A stretch of DNA of 64,000 nucleotides from Trochalopteron elliotii (GCA_024734555.1 JANPWX010000108.1:2125009-2189008), one strand, 5' to 3'. Shown: positions 25,711 through 40,695, counted from the stretch's first letter. Numbers and translations: made by a program. The notes: generated by a model not told the origin, from the sequence alone.

Positions 25711-28700
25711 CAACGTTTGTATCAATAACACAACACAACCCATACTCTGCATTTTAGCATCAAGGCTTCAGTATTTTAGGGTGTAGGATATTTGGGTGTT
25801 ACTCTTTTTAAACATGTAGCACAAGCATTTCTGGCCTTAAGAGGTTTTCATCCAGGTGGAGGACATAAAGAAAAGCCAATACGGGTACACTGTGGAAAAA
25901 GTTGACTTTGCCATAAACTCTAACTTTAGACAGAAAATGATGAGATTACAGATTGGGGCTCTTTAAACCCCCAATGAAAAGACTCTTTTTTTACCAAGGC
26001 ACATTTGAGATGCTTCCTAGACTTGTTTGCATCAAAGACACCCAGACAGGTGACTTTTATTTCCCTACAGGGCAGGACCTCAGGTACTTTCTAATTTGTC
26101 TTCTCTCACTTCTGTTCCAAGACATAGCAACCCAAGGACATGATACTTTCTCAAAAAAAGAGAAAGGAGCCAATTTGTACCTACAATCCACTTCCTAGCT
26201 GTCCTTACCCTCGTTCTTAAATTACTCAGCTATGCATCTGAAAACCAGTTCAGCAGTATCTGGGAAGATACCGGAATAGTAATAAGACTCAGACACCCTC
26301 AAGTTGGTCTTCAGCCAACAAACCTTGTTATGAACACAATTTCACAGATCTCATGAAATACAATACTTTCAATTATTTTGCGTGCTCTATGTCTGAAGAG
26401 ACAAATTCAGAATGAATATGAAGGAAATAGTGCCACCTGCTGTGGTACCAGTAATGTTCCCTCCAGTACACAATTCAGGGAAAACTCCAGAAGCTGAAAT
26501 GCAAACAGGATGAATTGCTCAATAGTGAACAATAATTAAATCACAAAGGAAATTATCACTTGCAGATGTCATTATTGTGGAAGATTTTTTAAATTGAGTT
26601 AAAGGGTTTTTTAAAATTACGTTTTCATTGAGATATTAGACATGGCCACGTTCTCCATCATATTGAAGTACAATTGTCTTTGTTATTCTACTTTGTTTGC
26701 TTCAGCATACAGTGAAACTAAACTCTTTCTATGTGTCATCTCTGTAGTGTGGCATACAATATGCATGTCCCTATGTTTTGATTCCTCTTTAACTTTCTGC
26801 TGTCACAAAGCCAATGTATGTATTTAGAGATTTTTCTTCTACACTACTAGCTCTGTCTTTTTGACAGAAAATTGATTTTTCTTGTCCTGATCCATGAGCC
26901 AAAATAAAACTGCTGCCCTATTACTCAAGATCTTACAATACAATTAACTACAACTTTAAAGCATGTCATTAAAGCCAGAGACATTGAAATAACTATACGC
27001 AGTCTGAGATAGTTTCTTAATTATAGAATTAAATAACCCCTAGTTTTCTGCTGATAACAAGATACAGACTGCAAAACTCTTTGCTGCATTTACTGAGCAT
27101 TCACAAAGAATAAACCCCCCTTTTTGCTCTTTAGAAATAATATTCAGAAATATATCCTACTAAAGCTGATATTCCATCATGCTCATCTTGAAGCAAGTTG
27201 GAAACTCACATTTATTTCTGCATTCACTTATTTTGAAGATACTTTTAAGTGCAATAATTTAAAATTACTCTATACGGTGAGTTTACAGAGATAAATGCTG
27301 TTCTGACCACATCACCTCATCATCATGACCTATGATCTCTTACTTTAGAGAGGGCATATGGTGACTAACACAGAGAGTGCTGATGTCTTCCAATAACATT
27401 GTAGAAATGTCCACACCATATACCTACATATCTACAAACTAGATCTATTCTTTTATTGAGCTGTCTGAAGGAAACAATTTCAAAACAGAACTCCACTAGA
27501 GCTGAGCTCTCTTCTTCTGCAAGTAGATGCACAAGTCACATTTGTAAGACACACACACGTGGTGCTGCATGGTGATGAACAACCTGGTCTACCTATTCTA
27601 CGGTGTTCAAGGATGCTGAGAGCTACAGCCTACTTAAAACTCTCACAATAAATCTATCTCTGTACAAAGACAAACTTGTAAGGATTGCTTATTCTGATAC
27701 TATTTTCCTGGAAATGAACGTGTGTGAAAAACACTGCCGCTAACAATATTGAGTGGTTCATTTCATGATGTTACTTCTTTTACTTCTTTTTTAAACATAA
27801 ATGTTATATAGAGAGCCAGAAAAATTATCAAGGCCTCATTTTCTGAGACAAAGGAACATTTTATGTTTCTCCTGCAACTCACAGCTGACTTAAAAATTAA
27901 TTTCAGCATCCACTACAGATAAAAAATTGAAGTGACAGATTTAATGTTAGCACTGTAACTGCTTCCAGTCAAAGCCAACAAGTGAGAAGGAAGATGTCTT
28001 TATTCTTACTGTTGTCTCTGGACCTTTCTAATTTATACAAAGGGCAGAGAATCAACCAGAGCAAAACTTAAAAAGATGGTTTTAAATCCCTCTTCCTAAC
28101 CTAATGATCTTTCCTCATCCAAAGAATTACTACCAATTTGGTAAAACAACGTATATTCCTCCTAAATATATGAAAATAGGGGTACTTTCCACTAAAGTTA
28201 ATAACATGTCTTTTGTAATACATCCTTTCCCAAACTTATTGACAATAAATTCTTATATTTTTGAAAATTTCTGTAATGTTTTAAAAAGTATAATATTAAA
28301 AACTAAATTGATTTGACTAAAAAGGTTTATAATTAGTTTATTTTGTGATAGGATGGTTAAAACTTCATAAATTAAAAATTAATTAGTCCTAGGGTCTATT
28401 ATGACATAAACCAAACCTACAAAATTTGAGTTGCCTTGGTATTAGTATGTTTAGCCTTAGAGTAATAGGATTTTAAGAAAATATTATTTTAAATCATTCT
28501 GTGTAGTTTCCTATCTAGCCAACATTGGCCTCCTTAGAAAATAATAAATTTTTTTTACATAATTTCTCTTCTTTTCCCTCTTTCAGACATCAAATTTGGG
28601 TTTATTTCATTGTTTAATTATTTTATATTATGAAATTAAATTAGACATTTTCATGAGGGAAAGCAAGCATGAAAAGAGAAAACAAAAAGGATAGGAGAAG

Positions 28701-28967
28701 AATAAATCAGTATATTGGTCCTTTGCTTGATGCTAGTACATAGAAAAGAGTGAAATTCTATAAACAGCCACCATTCTCATGGGCGTGCCAATCTGAAATC
28801 CTACTGATCCCAGAATATGTGGTTGAAGAATCATTACCATTGAATGTAGTTTACATTCAGTCTTTAAATCTACTTACAGGTGCACATTCAAATAAATCAC
28901 CACATTTCACTTTGAATCTAAAATAGTTTTTGAATTATAAAAACAATTCAGCCTGGTAAGTTAATGT

Positions 28968-29000
28968 CACACATATACATACATATTTATACACACATAT
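28968..29000. repeat. TA/CA-rich short tract
   Basis: CACACATATACATACATATT followed by TATACACACATATAA, a degenerate dinucleotide repeat. Confidence 0.8.
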
Positions 29001-32000
29001 AATCTTACATAATGCTACAAGAGGGTTATTGTGTTAGAAGATAGCATTAGTTACAGGTATTGTCCCAGATATCAAAGAAAGATAAAATACTAATCACATT
29101 TACTTGATCTTTCATGTTGTCAATTATTTGAATATGTTTACTCCTGAAACCACTGACTATAATATGTAGCTCTACAAATGGGCAAGGAAATCCATTTTCT
29201 TCCTGTAAAGACTAGTTAAGTAAGATAAACATTCCTTTAGAGAACCAATACAAACCTTAAGAAATTCCCATGTTTTCCTTGACTCCAGGCATTTATGGGA
29301 GTTTGAGTTATTGTTCCATTTTTCTAGAATATCACAAACCAGAAAATGCACATGTAAATCATCCTTTGTGTATCCATATATGCCCCATTTCCATATATAC
29401 ATAATCAGAATTTGATGATTTGAAGTTCTGCTGGAGATTTTGCGGTTGAATACAAGGTATTTCCTACAAAATTTAAGTTTCAGAAAGATTAAGTTTCATA
29501 CAACCAAGATCTGCACAACTGTATAACTGACACAGAAATTATCCCCATGAAATGTCCTTACATAAACCAACAAACAAACCAGGTTCTATTTTCAAACTGG
29601 GGTGCTTAAAACAATGAAAAACTTGATAAGCATCCATGGCTGATTTTGTTGGGCTTTTTTTGTTTTTGTTTTTGTTCTCATTTTGCATTAATGCTCTAAG
29701 ACACTCTGAATGTTTTGGCTTTTATTTTTCCTGACTATGAAGATGACCCCTGCATATAAGTGCTAATGAAGCAACTCTGAAGCCCTGAAGTTTTAAAAAG
29801 ATAATATACATTAATATTTTAGAGCTACTGTGTCTGTAGAAACACCAATGCAGTTAATTTAATTTAAAGTTGAAAGTTCATTCTTGATTTAAAGTTCAGG
29901 TAATTTGAGAGGATGTTCTGTAAAAGTCAATTTCAAGTTTCAAAGGCAGAGTACCCACTAACTCAGTTGTTTCTAGGAAGCTAGAAAAGTACTTCTTTCT
30001 ACCATTTCCAGATGACAGCATTTAGTCTAATCACACACAGAGACACAGAACTTCCCCCTGACTTTACAGCCTGCTCTGATCCACACGTTCATCAGCACAG
30101 GATTTAGCTCACCTACCTGTAGATAGGCTGATGCCTTCATGTGACTACATACTGAAGTCTCTCTTAAGTGTCAATAGAAAGAATCAAAGGTTCTTTAGGA
30201 CATGAGTGACCAACTAAAGAAACTAACTGAAAAAGGTCTGATAACCCACAGCCTAAAAATGTCTGTTTCTTTTCTCTGTCAGGTGACTACTTCAGTTGTA
30301 GATACCTTTTGGTTAGGTATCTATGTTTGCTCAGGCTAATCCCTCCTGTAACAGCAACTAGTGTTTGACCTTTAGGTATGGTGCCTTCTGGTGAACAGCG
30401 TAATTGCAAAGGGTGCTGCAGCAACTTCTTTTTAATAAGGCAATAAGGTTATTCTTTGTTACTGTGGGTGCCAAGTGTCTTTTCTGAGAAAGAGAATTGG
30501 CTAGGATTCAATGGAGAACAGTAGCAGAGTGATGGAAAAAGTTTAGAGAGACTGGAGAGCTATGCACCTTATCTGGGCATTAAGTCAAACAGTAGTAAAG
30601 ACTATTTTAATCACTTGTCTTAGCTGATGGACATCCAGATGAGACGATGAAGGCTGAAAGAGCATGCCCTTTCCGAACTGATCTCTAGAGCCATTACCAT
30701 CTTCTCAGGCATATATCCCTTACAGGACCTTTTCAAGCACGACATGTGTCAGATGTCACTCAAGCTGGATCCTTCTAGATGTAAAAGAGAAAGCATTCTT
30801 GGCAGTGTCCTCAGTAAAGTCTCTTTAATCTGAAATAGTCCAAAACTAATGCCCTTGAGGGCATGCTGCAAGACATATCTTTTTCAGAGAGTTGCTGAAG
30901 CGGCAAACTTGACCAAGGAGTGATGTATAGTGAAAATGAAGAAACTTTCATCTCCATTATTTATCTGCTAAATGATGATTGAATATTATGAGATGTAGTA
31001 GATTTCCATTCATTTCAGCACACTGATTGGTTCTCTCTAAAAAAAACCCAAAAAACTTATCAAGAACATCTAATATGTAAAATGGAAGTCTTTTGTCACT
31101 TCACAATTTAAAGTCAGGGGTAAATGAGAACACTTCCGAAAGATTTTATCTGAAGTGTTGGTATGGGAAAACAAGTTATATATCTCTAACACGACAAGAA
31201 TGTGTTACTAGAACATTCTAGCCTAGAATTACTGTTATTAGAACATACAACCTAACCTAGCAAACAGTTATTTTTACTTTCCATCTAATTTTCTCTATTC
31301 TACCTGTCTTCTAATCTTACAAATACTTACATGTATACTTAACCACTTAAAGACTCTTTCCAGAATCTAAAGCTAGGTTTATTTTAATAAATTGAGAAAC
31401 AGTCCCGAGTTCCCCTGAGCAAGGGACAATTTAGCCCTACTCAAGCTTCATAATGAAGCACTGTCTTCTCTGTGCACAGACTTGCACATGTACATGTGGA
31501 GTTGGTGCCACAGGAAGAAAATAATCACTGAGCACTCTTCCTAAGTGCTGAGGACATGAGGGCATCCAGCAGATGAGAGTAGACTCAGCCTACAAATGTT
31601 TGTGTAACCAGAGTTAAGCACATACATTTTCAGTGTAAACTAAACTGGTGGTTTAGTTTGTGAACACTAGGCTGTCATAATCTGTAGAGCCATTAAAATC
31701 TTTTCCCATTTTTACCCTAAGGCAAATTTCTCATGGGGACCACAATTTTCTCTCTATTGGTATAGTTAAAGCCTAATATATCATGAGTTTCTATAAATGA
31801 ATAATAGTATAACTTTCAACCATGGATACCAGAAACTATTCATTTTAAGAGTTCATTTCTACTTTTTCTGAAAAGACCTCCACAGAGGCTTGGAATAGGG
31901 CTTTGAAAAAGTACTTTTGATAAGAAGAAATTTAAAGAAATTAGACAGAAGAGTTATCATGGTAAGATGTTATATTTTTAAGATGTTGCTGCCAAAAATA

Positions 32001-32131
32001 AAAAAGAGTATCTGCATGTAGGTCTTAATGATTGTTCTCTATCTCATTCAGTTAAATTTTTTTGAAAGTTAGTTTTTCTTAAAAAGATTAATGTTTAGAG
32101 TCAAAATACTCGTTTGAATATTATGTGCTAA

Positions 32132-32137
32132 TCTTTC

Positions 32138-32201
<64 letters not shown>

Positions 32202-32259
32202 TTCTTTTCTTTTCTTTTCTTTTCTTTTCTTTTCTTTTCTTTCTTTTTCTTTTTTTCTC
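32132..32259 (+). repeat. 128-nt pure pyrimidine microsatellite, (CTTT)n then (CTTTT)n
   Basis: An uninterrupted C/T run starts as TCTTTCTC and passes through about 14-15 CTTT units. It then changes at about 32199 to eight CTTTT units and ends in irregular T-rich sequence. The complementary strand is pure purine. Such tracts can form triplex (H-DNA) and are usually length-polymorphic. Confidence 0.98.
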
Positions 32260-34140
32260 AAGTAACACCTATACAAGAAAGTAACTCATCCAGGTAGGAT
32301 TTCCTGTCACTGTGACCCTGTGCTGTCCCTTTCTGACAGTGACACACCAGGCTGACTGAACCATCTATACAGTCACTCCTGTAGGTCCACAGATCCCCTA
32401 CACTTGCTGCCTTAAACACCATGTGCAAGGGCATGGAGGAAGGTGACAAAAGAGGAGAAACAGATAAAGCAGACACAAATATAAAATACTTGAACAATAC
32501 TAAACCTATATTACTAGTTAGTATAAAATTGTTAACTCCAAATGGCACAATTTCACCCCCAATAAAATCAATGGGAAGGGAGTGTTTCTCTGTGTGTGTG
32601 ATTGTTTTGTTGCTACAGTATTTTTGTTGCTAAGATTTTATCTGGAGCTTCATTTGGACCCATACAAAGACACCATTGTAAAGTGTAGAGAGATTTATTC
32701 AAAAATACCAAGAATATTCAAGTTAACTGCTTCAAAATAACGCATTAATGGAGAAAAAAGAAAAAGAAAAATGTCTTTCTTTAAAATTGGAAAACTGGTG
32801 AGCTATTTTTTGCTGGAATTTTCCAAAATTGTTCATCTTAGAGTAGACATCTGTCATGGGACATATCAGTCTGAACAGTTTAAAAATGGCATTAATAGGC
32901 AATTCAAAGCAGGGTCTTAAAGACAAAAAATTTTAGTCAATCTTAGCTAAAAGCATTCATTGGAAGTAAAATAACACAAATCAGTAAAAAAAAGCCTTGT
33001 AATGTGTAGGTAAATGGACCTGTATGGTTTCCTCAAGCCTATCCATGTGTACATAGTTATGAGTACACAGTTAGGAAACTGCCTTTGAAAAAAAGTCTTT
33101 AAGCAGAGGCTGAAAAAGAAAACAAAAAAACAACCACCAAACAGTTAAAGTTGTCATTTTTTAGAGCACAAGATATCTGCCTCTTCTAAATTTATTTTTA
33201 GAGTTCGAAAGACATCAACTAATTATCTGCCAAATGTAGTGCTATTGTTGGAATTGTATACATCTTAGTTGAAAAACACTTTTATTTCCCCAATGCCTTC
33301 TCTAAACATTTTTTCCTGCCATTTTGTAATATACTACATAACATATTCCAGGTACAATGAAAAGAAAATAATTTTCCATTTAACTTAGGAGTCAAAGACA
33401 TTTCAAACTTTAAGACAGGAATACTGTGGGCTGATTTTCAACAGAGAAAATTAATCTCTGAGGTTTTAGTAACTGAAAAAACTAGTAATGCTTTTGAATC
33501 ATTAATGCACATCATTTTCAAGGCAGTCTGAATCCTTTTCATTGAGGTATTTCCAAAATTTCTTTACTGGGACACAGAGATAACTTCTGGACATTTAGGT
33601 CTGTCTCTGTGAACCCTTCAGTTGAGTTGGCAAGGAATAACTTCATCTGGCAAGGAGTTTCACTTCATTAATTTTATGGCTATTTTCAAAAGCATAATGA
33701 AAATAAACAGTTAAATAATAATAAAATGAAAAGATTTGCAGCATTCCTCAATTCTGCTGTGTCCCCTCATGTCACATTAATCACAAATATAACTGTGCTT
33801 TGGATACGTCTAGATCTTTTCTGAAATGATTAACCAACACTCATTAACTTCATACTTACTAGAAAAATATGAAGCTACTGAACAGCTGATGCCTATTTTG
33901 AAATCCAGTTCTTGCAGAGTAAAATGTCTGTGCCAGAGATAATCTGTCAATTTGTGATACACAGCTCTTTAGCAGAAGCTGGTTGCTTGTATTATGCAGG
34001 GTAATCTTTTCACAAAATATTGAAGAAATCTTCAAGACAGATTAAACAGCCACAGCAGCACTATCATCTTAATCAGAATAACAGTACTCAAATAATGACT
34101 GACTTTTCCATCTGTGAGTTCTCTGAGCAAAAATCAGTCT

Positions 34141-34180
34141 TTTCCTTTTTTCTCTTTTTTTCTTTTTCTTTTTCTTTCTC
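34141..34180 (+). repeat. T-rich pyrimidine tract, (CTTTTT)n-like
   Basis: Forty consecutive pyrimidines with a loose CTTTTT period, followed by CACTAG. It reads as a strong polypyrimidine tract, but no open exon with a donor follows at normal spacing. Confidence 0.85.
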
Positions 34181-34828
34181 CACTAGAATATGAAGAAAGG
34201 CTGTGAAAGTGAGTTTTGTTGTTTTGGCTTAAATTTGTTTTACCAGGTAGAAAACTATGAAATAAAAACCTAACTGTCTCACAAATCCTCAGCATTTTTG
34301 CTCAGCTGGTATTAAGGCTCTTGAACTGAAAGAAACAGGATGACTGCTTCTCCCAATTTAAAAAGGGGAAATATCAACAGAAAAAGCTATTTACTGGGGC
34401 TATAGTGAACTAGCTACTATACTGTGTAGGAAATGAATTTTAATTTTCCCAAAATTGCTTAGTAGGTTAGTTTGCTCAGTCAAGTGATTCTTCTGGTTAA
34501 TAGCTTTTCAGGAGACTTTGCCATTGCAGATATATTGGAATTCATATTCTGCAGTAATAATAAAAGTGGGTTTTAATTCAAGACCTGGTTAAAGCAATTT
34601 TGATACGGATGTAACTATTGCATCATTTTTTCAGTGATAATGGTGTTAGGGGGATCCCTTAAGATTTAAAATGGATCCAAAATAGTTGAGATATGATTCC
34701 ACAAGAAAAGTCGTTAGGCATTTTCCATCTTAATCCATTGATATTTAAATATTTCATGGCACCCTTTACATTATGAAGTAGTGTATTATATTTTCAAGGT
34801 GCTATTAAATCATCTGTGAAACCTCCTC

Positions 34829-34862
34829 ATGGAAAGCTTTGCAGAATGGAAAGCTTTGCAGA
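34829..34862. repeat. Perfect 17-bp tandem duplication
   Basis: ATGGAAAGCTTTGCAGA occurs twice head to tail with no mismatch, suggesting a recent slippage event. Confidence 0.97.
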
Positions 34863-35378
34863 ATCTCAACTACTGAAAACTAGGAAATAATTGTTGTGCC
34901 AAACCTTAACCTTTATATGAAGAGGAAAGTATTGATATTAACTATTTTTAGACAGCAGCATATCTGAAAAACTTTTATACTGGCATCTGGATTTTCAATG
35001 CTAATTTCCTACACTTTTCTTAAAAATTTTGTAAGTAGAGGGGGAAATTTTCTCTCTCCCAGGGATACAATTCTATGATCCAAGTATGTGCTTTTGCTTC
35101 CATCTTTAAACACCCTTTTGGGTTTGTATTCAGACTTCATCTCATACTAAAGTAGACATCTAATGTGGGTCAGGAGAATGCTAATTGTGCCTAAAGTGAT
35201 TAACTCAGATGTGGATTTCTGTGTTAGTGGTGTCTAAAGTTAGGTGACACAAATGCACCCCTGAAACAGACTTACTAGATTCTCATATCCTATCAAGAGG
35301 AAGCAATTTTTCCTGTTATGCCGCTGCATAAAGAATTACAGAATTCGTCCTTCTGGCCATAGTGATACAACAGAGTAA

Positions 35379-35420
35379 ATATATATATATATACACACAC
35401 ACATATATACATATATATGT
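35379..35420. repeat. (TA)n(CA)n microsatellite
   Basis: ATATATATATATATACACACACACATATA followed by CATATATATG, a compound dinucleotide repeat. An overlapping minus-strand frame is low-complexity and not a gene. Confidence 0.95.
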
Positions 35421-36611
35421 AATAATGAGCATAAAGCCACATGTTGGTTTTCCACAGTAAAATTAAAGCATCCAAGATATTTTCATTTTATGTGCTTAAT
35501 CATGCCCTTCCTTTTCTTTTTTTTTTTAAATTTCAGCTGCTTTTGCTGACAGTGATGTCAATTGTCATTTAAAATGTACAGTTTGTTTAAAGAAGTGATG
35601 ATATCTATCTACATTTCATAAGAACTCAAGCTAACAGAAATCTGTTCCAGAAAAATAGCATTTAAAACCAGAACAAACTGACAAAACTTTTTTTGCATTT
35701 CCTAGAACTTTTAGTCTTTCTTCATTCTGTTTTCCAGCTCCTTATAAACAATCTGTAATTACAAATGGCTTTGATGTCAGGTACTTTCTCTTCATACATA
35801 ACTTCATAAATTTTCTGATCTGGGCTTGTTTGGGATATTAATGTCTATTTTCTTTCCAAATATAAGAAACTAGTGGTCTTTTTTTTCTCATCCGTTCATT
35901 TAATATTATTTGTGTTAAAAGAATAAGCCTAGATTTCTCAATATTATTATATTTTGAATACTATCCACCTTGTATAACATTTTTTCTTTATATGCTGTCA
36001 TTTCATTTGTGAAAAGTCTCAAGCATTGGTTTCTCCTTTCAGTAGCACCATAAAATCTCAGTCAATCTGTTTGCATGAATTATTGTTTACCAAGGGAACA
36101 GAAAATCAGTCACTTATTAACTCCTGAAATCAATCAGGTTATGTAATACAATTTTATTTTAACTAAGAGATGTAAGAGTGTTTCAAGACACAGACGCCGT
36201 AACAAAAATATCTCTAAACTTTTGCAAGGTTTTTTAATTTCCCCAGTGATCATTACAATAACCTTGCTTGACTTTAGGGAGTGCCCTCCAAATGAGGTTT
36301 CAATTTTTCTGCCAGTGCAATGGCAATAACAATGCCTCCTTTCCTCTTATAAAATGTTAAAAGTCAGTCAAGAAACAATAACCAACAGCAATAAATTACT
36401 AGCAAAAGGAATAGCTGTCTTCTGTATATATTGAGGTAAAAACTCAAAATGAGATAATTTTTTTTCACTGCTAAAAGTATTTTCCAGAAGTCTTAATTTG
36501 GAAATTTCAAAATGTTTTGTTCCAATTTGGCAAGACATTTTCTCCTCTAGAATTGCTATAACACCTGCTAGGAATTGTTATTCAGCTATCTTGCCTATTG
36601 CCCTCCATGAA

Positions 36612-36714
36612 ACTGGATTTGGAACTGGATAATCTTTAATGTCCCTTACAATGCAGGACACCATTCTGTGATTCTATGATTCCATGATTCCATGATTCCA
36701 TGATTCTATGATTG
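36612..36714 (+). mobile_element. CR1 3' end with ATTCTATG tail
   Basis: The sequence GGAACTGGATAATCTTTAAT followed by GTCCCTTAC is the terminal part of CR1. It runs into six full and one partial copy of an 8-bp unit at 36663-36714 (ATTCTGTG, ATTCTATG, three ATTCCATG, ATTCTATG, ATTG). This octamer tail is diagnostic for CR1. Upstream sequence (36540-36611) is too diverged to assign with confidence. Confidence 0.9.
36663..36714 (+). repeat. 8-bp tandem tail of CR1, (ATTCYATG)6.5
   Basis: There are six complete octamers plus ATTG, with only C/T and A/G changes between units. The three adjacent ATTCCATG copies share one substitution, which suggests expansion after insertion by slippage. Confidence 0.9.
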
Positions 36715-39700
36715 TATTTAATGATGTCCTTCTCAGGGAAATTTTCTTGGCCAGAATTAAATTTCCATGGACAATTTTCTCATAATTCATCCCAACAAAT
36801 CTACCTAAAGTTTCTCAGACATAGCTACAGTGAAATGTCTCCAGTTCATTAGCATGGGCAGCCACAAGCAACCTCTTCATTTCCCCCCAAATAATGTGAG
36901 GTCTATCAGCTGGTATTGCTCCCCAAGGTGCAGCCTGAAATTAAGAATTCAATTCTTCAGGTTAGACTGAAAAAAACTATTTAGGAAATTATATTTTTAT
37001 AACCTTGTCCTCATTTCCTTTGGCACTTTTGAGTGTAAGTCAATAAAAGGGCTATCAAAAACCTGTAACAAAAACTGTCATCAGACTTCTCTGACACAAT
37101 TCCTAGCTTACGCAGTCCTAGGTCTGAGCACTTCTAAAATGTTAGGTACTTCAGGAGAATTGAATAGAAGGATATCTTTTTGGTGATCCCTGATATCTTC
37201 ATTGTAATTGAACCTGATTATTGCTGTTGTGTTTTGCCTTGGCAGAAGTTTGGCCTCTTCAGAGATTCCATAAAGAAAATCTCTTTTTTTTAAGTGATCC
37301 TCAGAGAGGCCTTTATGTGTATCTAAAGGGAAACAGCTGAACTGACAGTCATATAGCCTAACTCTGGGCATTTAACATAGGTGTCTAAGGACATCAGCTC
37401 ATCTGCTTCATTTAGAGTCATTTAAAAGCTATCAATATAAATCAGCCATTATATCAGCTGGTGGGGAGGAAATTCTTAAGTGACGCATCTAAAACCATCT
37501 GAAACATTTATCTTAAGGAGGGGTGTAACCAGCCTAGACTGAGGCCAGCTGGATTGTACCTAAAATTAGGTGCTTAACAGCTTCAGTTCAGGCATTCTGA
37601 GTCATACTCTGAATCACCCTGTACATCACAGTCTATAGAGATAAAAAACCCTTAAAATTAAATGTTCAGCTTTTAAATACTTGAAGTCATCACAAATATA
37701 TCAACATCTGAGTAATGTTGTGTAGGTGGCATTTATTCCCTTTCCCATAGAGGCCATGGCTTTGATGGTATCACCACGGAAGTGGGAGCAGAGGAAATGA
37801 GATGCTTCATCACATTTATTTGAGTCTCCAGTTGATTTGTACCTTCCAAACAAAGGACATTATGGAGGGGGGTTGAGCCTGGCAGTGGTACCTGTGACAC
37901 CAGGGCTGCACTACAATCCAGGCATGAGCACCTGTATGGATTCACTGTGAATGTTCAGTCAGGCCTTGTAGGCACAGACATCCATTTTTTCTGTAAGCTC
38001 AAGTAGGGGTTGATTTTTGAATTTTTTTTCACATGGAAAAAGAATATATTTATAATATATTAATATATATTCAGTATTGTTGGCTTCATTTCTGTCATTT
38101 CATAAAGCATATTATTAAAGCTATATATAAAGGCCATTATTCATATGTGCAACAAAGAAAGAATCAAAAATTCTGTCAACTGCTGAAATACTTACTTAGT
38201 GAGGTTTCCCAAATTGGGATAACTGGGAAAAAAACCAATCCAATTCGAAATAAATGACTATAGAAACAAAGAGTATTTAGATAGGCCAAAGTTCATAAGT
38301 ACGGAAGCTGTTTGAAATATAGCCAAGTATTAATTAAAAAAAAAAACAAACCCTGTAACAGTGAGTCAATTAAAATAAAAGATCAATGCAATTTGAAGGC
38401 TAAATATGTATATGTGTGATTGCATGGCTGTATAAAATGTAATTGTTATTAATAAGTTAGATATTTTATAATAAACACCACATGTAGTTAATTGCAAGCA
38501 GAAATCATAGAATGGGGAATGGTAATATTAAATTGACAGTTCCATTAACCTCAGCAGGTCTCTCACTTACATGGTTGCACAGTCTGCTCAAGGGCAAGGG
38601 TGTATATACAGTCTTTTCTTATCTCACATAGTATCAATTGAAAGAAAACTGGAAACTATTAGCAGTCTGACTGGGAGTACAACAGTCTTCTTGTACACAG
38701 AAGTAGAGAACCATTTAAAGAAAATAATGAATCTGCACTCATTAGACATAAAACCAGATTTCAGATAAGGATTTTTGAAGATTGTGAAACAATTACATAT
38801 CTGTATCTAGGACAGCATTGAAGTTACACATTTACTAAGAAATAAAGGTTAGAAAGACTGGGGTTAATTTCAGTGGTGTATCTTTCAGTTTCAGTTTAAA
38901 GGTGTTTAGAAAATACTTCATTTTATGAACAACTAAGATCAAAAGTATCAAAGCGTTTTAATGCACTAGGTCCTTTTTCACCCCTCAAGAGACTAACTTT
39001 CACTTCTGATTTATGGTACACATTAAATTAGCTTGGTAGTAGCCTCCATTAATCCTCTTGTCTGTATATATATGTCCGGATCCCAAAACCACTAAGTAAT
39101 TTTGTGTGAGTGGCAAGCTTTGCTCAGGAGAAACTCTGGTCAGGGAAAGTGCATTGCAGGTCACTACTGACCTAAACTAGCAGAAAAAAAACCTCAGTTT
39201 TGCCTATACCTAGTAAGAATCTAAGTGCAAAAAGGAGTGACTGACCAGAAATCCCTGAATTCACCGCAGAACTTTTGACAACAGCTCTCTGTATTTTCCC
39301 TATTTTTAAAGTCTCTTGACATTCCAGTTAATTTCAGTAACTCATGCTGACATAATAAGAGCAAATTGCTTCAAGACACATTCATAAAAGCAATATACTG
39401 CTGCTTTCTTTTAGGTTTTGTTACTTTTGATATTGGCATAAAGTATCCAAGTATCTGCCATTCATAAAACAAGTGCAGCTGATGTCACCTAGTGTCATAG
39501 TGAAATTGCTTTGTTATTTTTATTCATGATTGTACCTATTATATCTTTATTTTATCTGTAATTTTCAAGGTCTATTTCATTTTCCAGTATGGGGAAAGTA
39601 TGCTTTGTGGGTTTGTGAGTTTTCTCTTGCAGACTTATGGCAGCAATAGTTTGGTGGAGCAGTTTTACATCTACCTTGCTCAATAACTGAGACATTTTGT

Positions 39701-40695
39701 AGTACTTTCTCTAGACATCAATTTTCAAGTTCAACTGCATTTAAATATTAATTATTCACCAGTTGCTATAGTTCAACTAGGTTTGTGAACAGCATTTATT
39801 CTTAACTGAACAACCCCAGTGAAAATCAAGACCTTACAGATACTAAAGAATTTGGCTTGGCACTTGCACTTTGTGTGTCTTCTTTTCCAGAAAAGATTTG
39901 TCTATTTCAGGTGTTTGCCAGTGGAAAAGATGCTAATCTTCACTTGAGTGGCAAAGCTCCTCTGTCTTTCAAGTGGCTCTGGTAATCTTATTATGCAGGT
40001 GAAGGAGCCATTGCCAGAAAAGCAGGGTTTCAGAAAATCCTTATTTCAGTGCAGCAGCCAAAGCCCTGTGTTCAGAGCAGCTTCTGAGCATGGAGCCATC
40101 CTTGTCACTCAGTGCCATGGACAGACAAGCAGCCCTGCACAGTTTGAATGCCTTGCTCCTAATTGTTTGGCTTTAATCAGCCCTTGCCCTTGAGTATGTT
40201 CTGTCAATATAAAATATTGGGTTCTCTCCACAAAGAGTACTATTGAACATACCAAGCTTGCCTTGCAGTCAATTTATGAGAGAGCAAATGCCTCTCTTCC
40301 TCTGTTGGAAAGGACAGAGAGAAGCAGATAATTTATACAAAATCACTGCCTCCTTTTGGATACAGAGAATACGGCTGTAAGAGAATCCCTGTCAAGTTCA
40401 TCTCTTTAGGACTAGAACCAGAATGTCAGAAAAATCTGGTTTGGTCAATAGTTTGCGTTTTGTCACAAACAGGCACTATAGCAGGAGGTGTAATAATGAA
40501 GTTAAAACTTTTTTTGAAGTTAGCACATTTGCTAAACTGCCAAAAGACTTCCAAAAGACCTCTCTATCTCAGTAATAACAAGAAGATTTCCAGAGACCTG
40601 ACTTATTTTTGGTAGCAAAAGCCTACTATTCTTTCTACTGGGGAGGGATTGGTTATCTTAAATCTCATTATTTTCCACTTTCTACCCTTTGGCAG

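Larger units (their letters stand above)
12531..32131. other. Mostly unique AT-rich DNA
   Basis: Besides the exon-like intervals, short duplications, microsatellites and inverted repeats listed separately, I recognise nothing. Open frames reach about 114 codons (minus, 12927-13271) and look like chance. Confidence 0.6.

Noticed and set aside
38500..38530. ATCATAGAATGGGGAATGG, resembling a reversed CR1 3' end
   Set aside because: Only about 12 bases match and the following sequence does not continue as CR1.
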